From NCBI GenBank assembly GCA_002363385.1, contig DEVL01000003.1:124505-188504 (forward strand): a DNA stretch of 64,000 nt, in the 5' to 3' direction. A program made the translations under genes and the position numbers. Under the pieces are notes generated by a model that made no database searches, was not told the DNA's origin, and saw nothing but the letters and a program-made list of their open reading frames with translations. The stretch's first letter is position 1; each line of letters starts with the position of its first letter. This stretch comes from Stenotrophomonas maltophilia (GTDB taxonomy: Bacteria; Pseudomonadota; Gammaproteobacteria; Xanthomonadales; Xanthomonadaceae). Of the stretch, positions 44,473 to 53,362 are shown piece after piece.

Positions 44473-44594
44473 TAGCACCCAAGATGGCATGCGCCTTGTG
44501 CGTAACGGACCGGAATTGGAACAGGGGCCGGTCCAAGCGCATCGTGGGGAAGCAGAGGGGCCGGCAGTCGGGGGACTGCCGGCCCTGTTTTTTT
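44473..44594 (+). ncRNA. Candidate sigma-54-dependent small RNA
   Basis: A transcript from the sigma-54-like promoter to the terminator would be about 122 nt. It can fold: ATGCGCCTT near 44489 pairs with AAGCGCAT near 44535 (one bulge), enclosing GGACCGG/CCGGTCC around 44508-44533, followed by the terminator stem. The only frame crossing it reads through the terminator and has no family resemblance. It lies in the intergenic space upstream of mnmG. It resembles in layout RpoN-controlled small RNAs such as Pseudomonas CrcZ and NrsZ, but no sequence relation is claimed. Confidence 0.5.
44558..44594 (+). terminator. Strong intrinsic terminator of the candidate small RNA
   Basis: GGGCCGGCAGTC and GACTGCCGGCCC pair perfectly over twelve bases around a GGGG loop and are followed by TGTTTTTTT. 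No annotated plus-strand gene lies upstream within the gap, so the terminator implies an unannotated plus-strand transcript. Confidence 0.85.
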
Positions 44595-44627
44595 GCGGGA
44601 TTGCACGCCTTCAAGGGGTGCAGATAC

Positions 44628-44656
44628 AAAAGGCCCCGCCATTGGCGGGGCCTTCT
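44628..44656 (-). terminator. Intrinsic terminator of Gly/Tyr-rich lipoprotein gene
   Basis: AAGGCCCCGCC and GGCGGGGCCTT form an eleven-base-pair stem with loop ATT. On the minus strand it is followed by TTGTATC after a TT, a better tail than on the plus strand. It most likely ends the lipoprotein transcript coming from 44829. Confidence 0.65.
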
Positions 44657-44828
44657 GCTGTTAAGGTGCCGACATCCGACAGGGCCGGAACAGGGGGGAT
44701 CCAGATGTTCCTGGCGGATATCGACATAGAACCGAATGTGACGCCACTTGTCGCTTTTGGCACTTTGTGACCGTGGTCGTCACCGCCCGGCTAGATTGAA
44801 CCGCTGGGCGCGTGAAAATCAAGCCATC

Positions 44829-45359
44829 TCAGGGCTCAACTGTGCGTTGGTTCGCATTGTTGAGATTCCGCCACGGGGAACCGTTCATCCTCGGCGAGGC
44901 CGGGCGCGGTGCCTGGGCCGGGCGGGCCTGCGGCGGCGGCGACGGACGCTGCTGTTGCTGTGGCGGCTGGCGACGCGGACCACTCATCGAATCCATGTTC
45001 CGCCACGGCGAGCCGCCGTTGTTCGGACGCGGGCGATCCGGCGGACGGGTCGGCTGGCCACCATTGCCGTTGCCGGGGCGCGGCGGCGGGCGGTGATTGT
45101 GCGGTGGGCGATAGTTCGGGTACGGACGGTAGACCGGGTAGCCGTATCCACCGCCATACCCGCCGTAGCCGTAGTAGCCACCGCCGCCGTAATAGCCGCT
45201 GCCGTAACCGTAGGGATAGCCGGCCGGGTAGCGGTACTCCACCGAGGGAGCACCGTGGTAGTAACCACTACCGCCGCCGCCACCGCCGACATAGTCGTAC
45301 GTCGCGCAGCCGGACAGGGCCAACAACAGGCCACCGGCAAGAACAAGGCGCATTTTCAT
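44829..45359 (-). CDS. Gly/Tyr/Pro-rich lipoprotein with repeated SPWRN motif
   Basis: A 176-residue lipoprotein with lipobox LALSGC. The mature region is low complexity: residues about 25-90 are Gly/Tyr-rich, about 90-125 Pro/Arg/Asn-rich. The sequence GGSPWRNMDSM near residue 118 recurs as NGSPWRNLNNA near residue 160. Xanthomonad genomes carry such proteins without known function; surface or periplasmic location is inferred from the lipobox. The ATG at 45359 starts the signal peptide. It ends at a terminator about 175 bases downstream. Confidence 0.75.
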   Translation of the reverse strand: MKMRLVLAGGLLLALSGCATYDYVGGGGGGSGYYHGAPSVEYRYPAGYPYGYGSGYYGGGGYYGYGGYGGGYGYPVYRPYPNYRPPHNHRPPPRPGNGNGGQPTRPPDRPRPNNGGSPWRNMDSMSGPRRQPPQQQQRPSPPPQARPAQAPRPASPRMNGSPWRNLNNANQRTVEP

Positions 45360-45506
45360 GATGGGTCCCCCCAAAGGGCTGTAGGGCCAGCTTCAGCCCA
45401 CGGCATTGAATCAGCCCTTAACTCGGCCCGATCCGAATGAATGGTTGCCATGCTGACATGTTCAGCAGGACGGGTGTGGATGCGGGGCATACGTTAATCT
45501 TGCGTC

Positions 45507-46466
45507 ATGAGCGATTCACCCTTGCCCTGTGTTGACGACGTGCTGGCGGCGGCGGCACGCATTGCCGCGCACGCCTGCGTGACCCCGGTCCTGCGCTCGC
45601 GCACGATCGATGCCATGACCGGCGCCACCGTTTCCTTCAAGGCCGAACACCTGCAGCGCAGCGGTGCCTTCAAGTTCCGCGGCGCCTGCAATGCGGTCTG
45701 GACGCTGGACGAGCAACAGGCCCGACGCGGGGTGGTCACCCACTCCTCGGGCAACCATGGCGCTGCATTGGCGCTGGCCGCGCGTACCCGCGGCATCGCC
45801 TGTCACGTGATCGTGCCCGAGGGTGCGGTCGCGGCGAAGCTGGCCAACATCGGCCGCCACGGGGCCACCCTGTGGCGCTGCGACGCCTCGATCGCCGCGC
45901 GCGAAGCCATGTGCGCGCAGGTCCAGGCCGAAACGGGGGCGACCCTCGTGCATCCCTACACCGACCCCCAGGTCATCGCCGGGCAGGGCACGGCGACGCT
46001 GGAACTGCTTCACGCCACCGATGGGCTGGACGTGATGGTGGTGCCGGTCGGCGGAGGTGGTCTGGCCGCCGGCACGCGGCTGGCGCTGCAGGCCGCGGCA
46101 CCCGCCGTTGAACTGGTCCTGGCCGAGCCACAGGGGGCAGCCGATACCGCGCGCTCGCTGGCGGCCGGCGAGCGACGCATCGATTTCACCCCCGACACCG
46201 TCTGCGACGGCCTGCGCGGGACACTGGGCGCGCCCAACTTCGCGCTCCTGCACGGCGCAGCACAGGTGATCACCGTGGCCGATGCCGACACTGTCGCGGC
46301 GATGCGGGTGATCTGGCAGGTGCTCAAGCAGGTGGTCGAGCCCTCGTCGGCGATCGCGCTGGCAGCGATCCTCGCCGAACCCGACCGCTTTATCGGCAAA
46401 CGTGTCGGCGTGGTGCTGTCCGGCGGCAACGTCGATCTGGATGCCCTGCCGTGGGGGATGGCATGA
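45507..46466 (+). CDS. PLP-dependent threonine/serine dehydratase
   Basis: A 319-residue fold-type II PLP enzyme. The Schiff-base lysine is in SGAFKFRGACNA near residue 54, the substrate loop SSGNHGAALA near 79 and the phosphate-binding Gly loop VPVGGGGLAAG near 180. There is no C-terminal ACT-like regulatory domain, so it resembles catabolic threonine dehydratase or serine racemase, not IlvA. Which of these activities it has cannot be told from sequence. The YdcF-like gene overlaps its stop by four bases. Confidence 0.88.
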   Translation: MSDSPLPCVDDVLAAAARIAAHACVTPVLRSRTIDAMTGATVSFKAEHLQRSGAFKFRGACNAVWTLDEQQARRGVVTHSSGNHGAALALAARTRGIACHVIVPEGAVAAKLANIGRHGATLWRCDASIAAREAMCAQVQAETGATLVHPYTDPQVIAGQGTATLELLHATDGLDVMVVPVGGGGLAAGTRLALQAAAPAVELVLAEPQGAADTARSLAAGERRIDFTPDTVCDGLRGTLGAPNFALLHGAAQVITVADADTVAAMRVIWQVLKQVVEPSSAIALAAILAEPDRFIGKRVGVVLSGGNVDLDALPWGMA

Positions 46467-47062
46467 GCCGACGCGCAGGGGTGGGGTTCTTCGGCTGGCT
46501 GTGGCGCTTGTGCGTGCTGCTGGCGGTCTGGCTGCTCGGGGTCACGGCGTGGATCGTGTGGATCGGCGAGCGCGACCAGGCCCAGAAGGCCGATGCGATC
46601 ATCGTGCTGGGCGCAGCGGCCTACGACGCCAAGCCGTCACCGGTGTTCGAAGAGCGCATCCGGCACGGGCTGGATCTGTACCAGCAGGGCTATGCGCCGC
46701 TGCTGATCTTTACCGGTGGCTACGGCGGTACCGGCGCGCGCTTTTCCGAATCGCAGGTGGCACGACGCTACGCGCTCAAACAGGGCGTGCCCGATGACGC
46801 GATCCTGATCGAGACCGCCTCACGCACCACCCGGCAGAACCTGATCGAGGCGCGGCGCTTGATGGAGCAGCGCAAGCTGCACCGCGTGATCATCGTCAGC
46901 GACCCGCTGCACATGGCGCGCGCGCTGCGCCTGTGCCGCGAGCTGGGCATCGATGCGCTGGCCTCGTCCACGCCGAGCACGCGCTTCCGCAGCTTCCACA
47001 CCAGCTGGCGGTTCCTGGCGCAGGAAATCTACTTCTTCCACCGCGATCTGTTCCCGTCGTAG
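46463..47062 (+). CDS. YdcF/DUF218 family membrane-anchored protein
   Basis: A 199-residue protein with one N-terminal helix (about residues 10-32) and a DUF218 domain: ADAIIVLGAAAYDAKPSPVFEERI near residue 45, LIFTGGYG near 85 and IVSDPLHMARAL near 140. DUF218 proteins include SanA and ElyC, linked to envelope integrity; YdcF binds S-adenosylmethionine in vitro. The ATG overlaps the dehydratase stop (ATGA). Its stop codon TAG is part of the GTAG header of a SMAG-like hairpin. Confidence 0.88.
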   Translation: MSRRAGVGFFGWLWRLCVLLAVWLLGVTAWIVWIGERDQAQKADAIIVLGAAAYDAKPSPVFEERIRHGLDLYQQGYAPLLIFTGGYGGTGARFSESQVARRYALKQGVPDDAILIETASRTTRQNLIEARRLMEQRKLHRVIIVSDPLHMARALRLCRELGIDALASSTPSTRFRSFHTSWRFLAQEIYFFHRDLFPS

Positions 47063-47126
47063 AGCCGACCCTTGGTCGGCTGAATGCATGGCGGCTCGGC
47101 GGTCCAGCCGACCAACGGTCGGCTCA
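47059..47126. repeat. Pair of inverted SMAG-like stem-loops
   Basis: GTAGAGCCGACC, loop CTT, GGTCGGCT (47059-47081) faces AGCCGACC, loop AAC, GGTCGGCT (47106-47124). The first overlaps the YdcF-like stop codon, the second the bioC stop codon. The two are head to head between convergent genes and probably end both transcripts. Confidence 0.7.
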
Positions 47127-48008
47127 GGGCGTTTTGCGGCGGATCGGAATCGCCGACACCGGCACCGTGGCGACATCGTGCCCGCGCTCGCGGATTGGCG
47201 CGCCGCCTTCCGGCGCCCACGCGTGTGCGTAGATCACTTCCCAGCTGCTGGGCAGCTTGCCGTCTTCGCGCCGCAGCGGCTCGTAGGCCGCACGTGCGGC
47301 ATCGAAGCGCCCGCGCCCGGTCAATGTGTGGCGGCGGTCCTGGCGCGCGTTGGTGGCGCCGATCGCCTGCAGCTCGCGCATCAGCGCGGTCAGGTCGTCG
47401 TAGGTCAGGGTGAACAGGTCGCGGTCCAGCACCGGGTCGCGGAAGCCGGACATCATCAGCGCATCGCCGAACTGCGCGATCGGCGCGAAACGACTGACAT
47501 GCGGCACCTCGTCGGCGGCAGCGAACGCATCGCGCAGCTCGATCAGCGTCTCCGGCCCGAACGTGGAGACCAGCAGCAGTCCGCCCGGCTTGAGCGCACG
47601 GCGGAACCCGGCGAACACCGCCGGCAGATCCTCCACCCACTGCAGGCACAGATTGCTGAAGATCACATCCACGCTCTGGTCCAGCACTGGCAGCGCCTGC
47701 GCATCGCCGCACACGCGCGAGAACGGCTTCCACCAGCCGGCCTGTTTCTTCGCCTCGCGCAGCATCGGCTGGGCCAGATCCAGCGCGATCACCTGCGCCT
47801 TGGGCCAGCGCTTCTTCATCAGCGCACTGGCGTGGCCGGTGCCGCTGCCGACATCGAGCACCACCTGCGGCTGGCGGTTTTCCAGGTAGTCCAGCGATTC
47901 GAGCAGGCGTTTTTCCACCTCGCGCTGCAGCGCCGCGGCGGCGTCGTAACTGCTGGCGGCGCGCGAGAAGGCGCGGCGGACGTGGTGCGGGTCGAAGCTG
48001 GACGTCAT
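47124..48008 (-). CDS. bioC: Malonyl-ACP O-methyltransferase
   Basis: A 294-residue SAM-dependent methyltransferase that methylates the free carboxyl of malonyl-ACP to start pimeloyl synthesis for biotin. Motif I is VVLDVGSGTGHAS near residue 50; the SNLCLQWVEDLP segment near 120 and GPETLIELRDAF near 150 are BioC-typical. The N-terminal DPHHVRRAFSRAASSYD is the BioC signature. The ATG at 48008 is used; the longer frame overlaps the SDR stop. It is the last gene of the bioB-bioF-bioH-SDR-bioC run. Confidence 0.92.
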   Translation of the reverse strand: MTSSFDPHHVRRAFSRAASSYDAAAALQREVEKRLLESLDYLENRQPQVVLDVGSGTGHASALMKKRWPKAQVIALDLAQPMLREAKKQAGWWKPFSRVCGDAQALPVLDQSVDVIFSNLCLQWVEDLPAVFAGFRRALKPGGLLLVSTFGPETLIELRDAFAAADEVPHVSRFAPIAQFGDALMMSGFRDPVLDRDLFTLTYDDLTALMRELQAIGATNARQDRRHTLTGRGRFDAARAAYEPLRREDGKLPSSWEVIYAHAWAPEGGAPIRERGHDVATVPVSAIPIRRKTP

Positions 48009-48045
48009 GGGGTACTCACGGCTCAAAACGGTGGTGCGGGTGGAC

Positions 48046-48828
48046 TCAGAAGGTGCCCGGGTAGGCGCCGCCATCGATCAGCAGGTTCTGCCCGGTGATG
48101 TAGCCGGCCTGGGCGCTGCACAGGAAGGCGCAGGCGGCACCGAACTCGTCGGCGGTCCCGAAGCGGCCGGCGGGAATGTGGGTGCGCTTGCGTTCGGCCA
48201 GTTGGCCGGCATCGATGCCCTGCTGCTGCGCCAGGTAGGCGAAGTTGCCGCGCAGGCGATCGGTATCGAACTGGCCCGGCAGCAGATTGTTGAGGGTGAC
48301 ATTGTGGGCGACGGTCTTGCGGGCCAGCCCGGCCACGAACCCGGTCAGCCCGGAGCGTGCGCCGTTGGACAGCCCGAGGATGTCGATCGGGGCCTTCACC
48401 GAGGAGGAGGTGATGTTGACCACGCGGCCGAAACCGCGCTCGATCATGCCGTCCACGGTGGCGCGGATCAGCGCGATCGGGGTCAGCATGTTGGCGTCCA
48501 GCGCGGCGATCCAGTCCTCGCGGGTGAACTGGCGGAAATCGCCCGCCGGCGGCCCACCGGCGTTGTTGACCAGGATGTCCACCTGCGGGCACGCGGCCAG
48601 TGCGGCGGCACGTCCCTCCACGGTGGCGATGTCGGCGACCACCCCGATCACCCTGCGCGCGCCCGGCAGGGCCTGAAGCTCGAGCACGGCATGGTCCAGA
48701 GCGGCTTCACCGCGCGCGGCGATCACCACGTTGACGCCTTCGCGCGCCAGCGCCCGCGCACACCCCAGGCCGAGACCTTTGCTGGCGGCGCAGACCAGGG
48801 CCCAGCGGCCGGCGATTCCAAGATCCAT
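48046..48828 (-). CDS. SDR family protein lacking the YxxxK catalytic motif, in biotin operon
   Basis: A 260-residue short-chain dehydrogenase fold. The cofactor loop is ASKGLGLG near residue 15 and NNAGG near 88 is intact; the active-site region reads NITSSSVKAPI near 138 then LGLSNGARSGL near 151, where the usual Tyr-x-x-x-Lys is replaced by a Ser-Asn-x-x-Arg pattern. That pattern defines an SDR subgroup of unknown chemistry. It lies between bioH (59-bp gap) and bioC (37-bp gap), on the same strand, so it is probably co-transcribed. A role in pimelate-moiety synthesis is suggested only by position. Confidence 0.85.
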   Translation of the reverse strand: MDLGIAGRWALVCAASKGLGLGCARALAREGVNVVIAARGEAALDHAVLELQALPGARRVIGVVADIATVEGRAAALAACPQVDILVNNAGGPPAGDFRQFTREDWIAALDANMLTPIALIRATVDGMIERGFGRVVNITSSSVKAPIDILGLSNGARSGLTGFVAGLARKTVAHNVTLNNLLPGQFDTDRLRGNFAYLAQQQGIDAGQLAERKRTHIPAGRFGTADEFGAACAFLCSAQAGYITGQNLLIDGGAYPGTF

Positions 48829-48887
48829 GGGTCAGTCCTGTGGCGAAGGGCAGGCGTACATGATCGGCGATGCGGGGCCGGAACAGG

Positions 48888-49649
48888 TCAAGGCAGCGCG
48901 GCAACAAAGTGTTGCAGCTGCGCGGCCACCTCGTCGGTATGGCCGAGGAAGGGGGCGTGCCCGCCCTGCGCGACCACGTGGGCCTGCGCGCCGGGTGCCA
49001 GCGCGGCGGCGGCCTGCATGGCTCGCGCCGACACCAGCCGGTCGCGCTGGCCGGCCAGCCACAGGCTGGGTTTGCCCAAGGCGGTCAGGGCGCCGCGCAG
49101 GTCGGTGTTTTCCAGCAGGCGCAGACCCTCCTGCAACGCACGAGGGGCGGGCTCGCCGCGCGCGACCAGCATCTCGCGCAGCGTGCGCAGTTCCTGGCGG
49201 GCATGTTCGGACCCCATCGCATCCAGCGCGAGGAAGCGCTCCAGCGTGCCGCGATAGTCCTGCGCGAGGTCCTGACCGAACTGTTCGAACACGGCCGGTT
49301 CCACCGCATGCGGCCAGTCCTCGCCGCGCACGAAACGCGGCGTGGCAGCGATCATCGCCAGCGCACGCACCTGGGGCAGGGTTGCGGCAGCATGCAGCGC
49401 GAACAGACCGCCGAGCGACCAGCCGCACCAGACCGCAGGCGGTGTGGCCGCGGCGATGGCGTTGACCACATAGGGCAGGCGCAGCGGCGTGGTGTCCTCG
49501 CGGCTGGCACCGTGGCCGGGCAGATCGACCAAATGCAGCTGGAAATGCGGCGACAGGCGCTCCACCAGCGGTGCGAACACACCACCATGCAGCGCCCAGC
49601 CGTGGATGAGGACCAGCGCCGGGCCCTGGCCGATGACATCGATATGCAT
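48888..49649 (-). CDS. bioH: Pimeloyl-ACP methyl ester esterase
   Basis: A 253-residue alpha/beta-hydrolase that removes the methyl ester from pimeloyl-ACP, ending the BioC-BioH pathway. The HGWALHGGVFAPL oxyanion region is near residue 18, the nucleophile is in WCGWSLGG (Ser near residue 80), the acid Asp near 205 in LAGQRDRLV and the His in QGGHAPFLGH near 233. The ATG at 49649 is preferred; a TTG at 49655 is two codons upstream. Starts 16 bp after bioF. Confidence 0.92.
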   Translation of the reverse strand: MHIDVIGQGPALVLIHGWALHGGVFAPLVERLSPHFQLHLVDLPGHGASREDTTPLRLPYVVNAIAAATPPAVWCGWSLGGLFALHAAATLPQVRALAMIAATPRFVRGEDWPHAVEPAVFEQFGQDLAQDYRGTLERFLALDAMGSEHARQELRTLREMLVARGEPAPRALQEGLRLLENTDLRGALTALGKPSLWLAGQRDRLVSARAMQAAAALAPGAQAHVVAQGGHAPFLGHTDEVAAQLQHFVAALP

Positions 49650-49665
49650 GCTCAACGCTGCGACA

Positions 49666-50877
<1,212 letters not shown>

Positions 50878-50938
50878 GGTCGTCAGGGGTCCGGGTGGGC
50901 CGTTAGCGTACCCGGTTGCCGGGCCCGCTGCTCGGGGC

Positions 50939-51973
50939 TCAGGCGGCGCGCCCGCAGCCGTCGCCGGCGGTGATCTCGGCATGGACCGTGCCCGGGTGAT
51001 CGTGGTCGTCGGCATCGACCGTGATGGCCATCGGGCGCAGGCCCAGCCGTTCGAACAGGGCCAGGTCCCGCTCGGTGTCCGGGTTGCCGGTGGTCAGCAG
51101 CTTTTCGCCGTAGAAGATGGAATTTGCCCCGGCCAGGAAGCACAGCGCCTGCAGCTCGTCGCTCATCGCCTCGCGCCCGGCCGAGAGCCGCACCATCGAA
51201 CGCGGCATGACGATGCGGGCGACGGCGATCATCCGCACGAACTCGAAGGGATCCAGCGCGGCGGTGCCGTGCAACGGTGTGCCGGCGACCTGCACCAGGC
51301 GGTTGATCGGCACTGAATCCGGATGGGCCGGCAGGGTGGCCAGCGCCAGCAGCAGGCCGGCGCGATGTTCGCGGGTCTCACCCATGCCGACGATGCCACC
51401 GCAGCAGGTCTTCAGCCCGGCATCGCGCACGTGCGCCAGTGTGTCCAGGCGGTCCTGGTACTGGCGCGTGTGGATGATCGAGTCGTAGTAGTCCGGTGCG
51501 GTGTCCAGGTTGTGGTTGTAGTAGTCCAGCCCGGCCTCGCGCAGGGCGGCGGCCTGCGCGCCGCTGAGCATGCCCAGCGTGGCGCAGGTCTCCAGGCCCA
51601 GCGCCTTCACCTCACGGATCATCGCGGCCACCTTGGGGATATCGCGGTCTTTCGGCGAACGCCAGGCCGCGCCCATGCAGAACCGCGAGGCGCCCGCTGC
51701 CTTGGCCTGGCGGGCCTTGGCGACCACCTCATCGGTGGCCATCAGCTTCTGTGCGTCCACCCCGGTGCTGTAGCGCTGCGCCTGCGGGCAGTACGCGCAG
51801 TCTTCCGGGCAGCCGCCGGTCTTGACCGAGAGCAGGGTCGAGACCTGAACGTCCGCCGGGTCGAACTGCTCGCGATGCACGCTGGCCGCACGGTGCAGCA
51901 GGTCCGGGAACGGCAGCGCGAACAGGGCCAGCAGTTCCTCGCGGTGCCAGTCGTGTCGGATGACAGAAGCCAT
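50939..51973 (-). CDS. bioB: Biotin synthase
   Basis: A 344-residue radical-SAM enzyme that inserts sulfur into dethiobiotin. The SAM cluster cysteines are C55, C59 and C62 in GGCPEDCAYCPQ, and the family sequences CMGAAWRSPKDRD near 100, YNHNLDTAPDYYDSI near 155 and CCGGIVGMGE near 190 are intact. The ATG at 51973 starts the normal BioB N-terminus; the frame upstream is the regulatory gap. First gene of the operon; a BirA-type operator lies about 60 bases upstream. Confidence 0.97.
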   Translation of the reverse strand: MASVIRHDWHREELLALFALPFPDLLHRAASVHREQFDPADVQVSTLLSVKTGGCPEDCAYCPQAQRYSTGVDAQKLMATDEVVAKARQAKAAGASRFCMGAAWRSPKDRDIPKVAAMIREVKALGLETCATLGMLSGAQAAALREAGLDYYNHNLDTAPDYYDSIIHTRQYQDRLDTLAHVRDAGLKTCCGGIVGMGETREHRAGLLLALATLPAHPDSVPINRLVQVAGTPLHGTAALDPFEFVRMIAVARIVMPRSMVRLSAGREAMSDELQALCFLAGANSIFYGEKLLTTGNPDTERDLALFERLGLRPMAITVDADDHDHPGTVHAEITAGDGCGRAA

Positions 51974-52032
51974 GGGAGTGTCCTGACAGATAGTGGAACG
52001 AAAGGGCGGCAGTCTGGTGAGACCGTCCTCTT

Positions 52033-52066
52033 CTGTCAACCATATGATCTTTTCAAAAGTTTACGG
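52033..52066. promoter_or_regulatory. Candidate BirA operator (bioO)
   Basis: CTGTCAACC and AGTTTACGG are imperfect inverted half-sites separated by 16 bases. The E. coli operator has TTGTAAACC and GGTTTACAA, also 16 bases apart, and the core of the spacer, ATCTTTTCAA, is the same in both. The left half matches the TTGTCAACC-type consensus at eight of nine positions, the right half at six of nine. It lies between divergent bioB and comF and covers the comF start codon, so biotin-loaded BirA would be expected to control bioB and possibly comF. Confidence 0.65.
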
Positions 52067-52757
52067 AGCGCTGGGTTGGCTGGGGTGGCAGATCCTGCCG
52101 TTGCGCTGCCTGGTCTGCGATTGCCCGGGTGAAGATGGGATGGACCTGTGCCGCGCCTGCCATCGCGATCTGCCCTGGAATGACCGCGCCTGCAGGCGTT
52201 GCGCACTCCCCTTGGCGGCGACGGACCCGGGCGATGCGGGCGGCGATCACTGCGAACGCTGCGTGGACGAGTATCCCCGCCAGGCCGCGGCCAGTGCCGC
52301 GTTCCTTTATGCGCCGCCCATTGACCGCCTGCTCATCCGGTTCAAATTCCACCAAGACCTGGCCGCCGGCCGGCTGCTGTCCCAGCTGATGCTGCAGCGC
52401 GTACCGCCGTTCCTGGCTGGGCCGCTGCAGCCCATGCCGCTGCATCGTCGGCGCCTGCGTCAGCGCGGCTACAACCAGGCACTGGAATTGACCAAGCCAT
52501 TGGCGCGTGGGCTCTGCTGCCCGCTCTGGAATGGGCTGCAGCGCACTCGCGAGACCGCCGCGCAGTCCAACCTGGACGCGGACGCCCGACGCTGCAATCT
52601 GCGCGATGCGTTCACGGTGCGCGGCCATCCACCCGCCGGGCTGACGATCGTCGACGATGTAATGACCACCGGGGCCACCACCGATGCCGCGCTGCGCGCG
52701 CTGCAGTACGCCGGCGCCGGGCCGATGCAGATCTGGGTCTGTGCGCGGGTGCCGTAA
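52044..52757 (+). CDS. comF: ComF family protein (phosphoribosyltransferase-like)
   Basis: A 237-residue protein of the ComF/GntX family involved in DNA uptake or use. The N-terminal zinc ribbon has CLVCDCPG near residue 22, CRACHRDLP near 36, CRRCALPL near 50 and CERC near 73. The phosphoribosyltransferase domain has RLRQRGYNQALELTKPLA near 138 and the PRPP loop TIVDDVMTTGATTDAA near 208. The ATG sits inside the candidate BirA operator and lacks a good ribosome-binding site, so a short-leader transcript is possible. Confidence 0.9.
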   Translation: MIFSKVYGALGWLGWQILPLRCLVCDCPGEDGMDLCRACHRDLPWNDRACRRCALPLAATDPGDAGGDHCERCVDEYPRQAAASAAFLYAPPIDRLLIRFKFHQDLAAGRLLSQLMLQRVPPFLAGPLQPMPLHRRRLRQRGYNQALELTKPLARGLCCPLWNGLQRTRETAAQSNLDADARRCNLRDAFTVRGHPPAGLTIVDDVMTTGATTDAALRALQYAGAGPMQIWVCARVP

Positions 52758-52837
52758 GCGCGGCCGATTGGCGTAGTTGCCGCCGCGTTGAGTGCGCAGC
52801 AGCGATACTGACGTCATTTATTCATGGAGAGGCATGC

Positions 52838-53338
52838 ATGCGCAGCAAGCTGATGATCGTGACGATGGCACTGGGGGCCGGCCTCAGCGCCTGCACCCCA
52901 GCACCTCCTGCACCGGCGGCGATCGAGACACCGGCCGGCGTCGCACCGCTCGCGCAGGCACGCATCCAGATGCGTGAGGTGGCCGAGGACGCCAAACAGC
53001 CCGGCGTCACGACGCTCAAGGACCGCGACGGCAACGCGCTGTCCCTGATCGAGCCCGCTTTCATCACGACGGCCGACATCGCCTCGGTGGCCGTGGGGAC
53101 CGACGGCCACACCGGCCACGGGACCGTGGTCCTGCGTTTCACCGATGCCGCGGCACCACGCATCCTTGCGGCGACGGAGGCGCGCATCGCCAAGCGTGTG
53201 GCGTTCACTGTCGGCGATCAGGTCCTCAATGTCGCCGTCATCGCCGGCCCCTTCGCGCAGTCCATGCAGGTGAGCGGGCTGGACAGCACGGAAGAAGCCC
53301 ACCGGCTGTATACGGAGATCACAGGCAAGGCACCCTGA
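52838..53338 (+). CDS. Lipoprotein with SecD P1-head-like domain
   Basis: A 166-residue lipoprotein; the signal peptide ends in the lipobox GLSAC. The mature domain resembles the SecDF P1 head subdomain, a periplasmic moving part of the Sec motor: a start like TLKDRDGNALSLIEPAFITTADIASV, then GTVVLRFTDAAAPRILAATEARIAKR, DQVLNVAVIAGPF and a closing SGLDSTEEAHRLYTEI. The head is thus present without the SecD membrane part. Strong ribosome-binding site (GGAGAGG). The role is unknown; the domain call is from recalled patterns. Confidence 0.7.
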   Translation: MRSKLMIVTMALGAGLSACTPAPPAPAAIETPAGVAPLAQARIQMREVAEDAKQPGVTTLKDRDGNALSLIEPAFITTADIASVAVGTDGHTGHGTVVLRFTDAAAPRILAATEARIAKRVAFTVGDQVLNVAVIAGPFAQSMQVSGLDSTEEAHRLYTEITGKAP

Positions 53339-53362
53339 GCCCTGCGTCGGGCTGCGGACCGT

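Noticed and set aside
44328..44729. A 133-residue plus-strand frame across the candidate small RNA
   Set aside because: It reads straight through two intrinsic terminators and starts antisense to mnmG. No ribosome-binding site or family resemblance.
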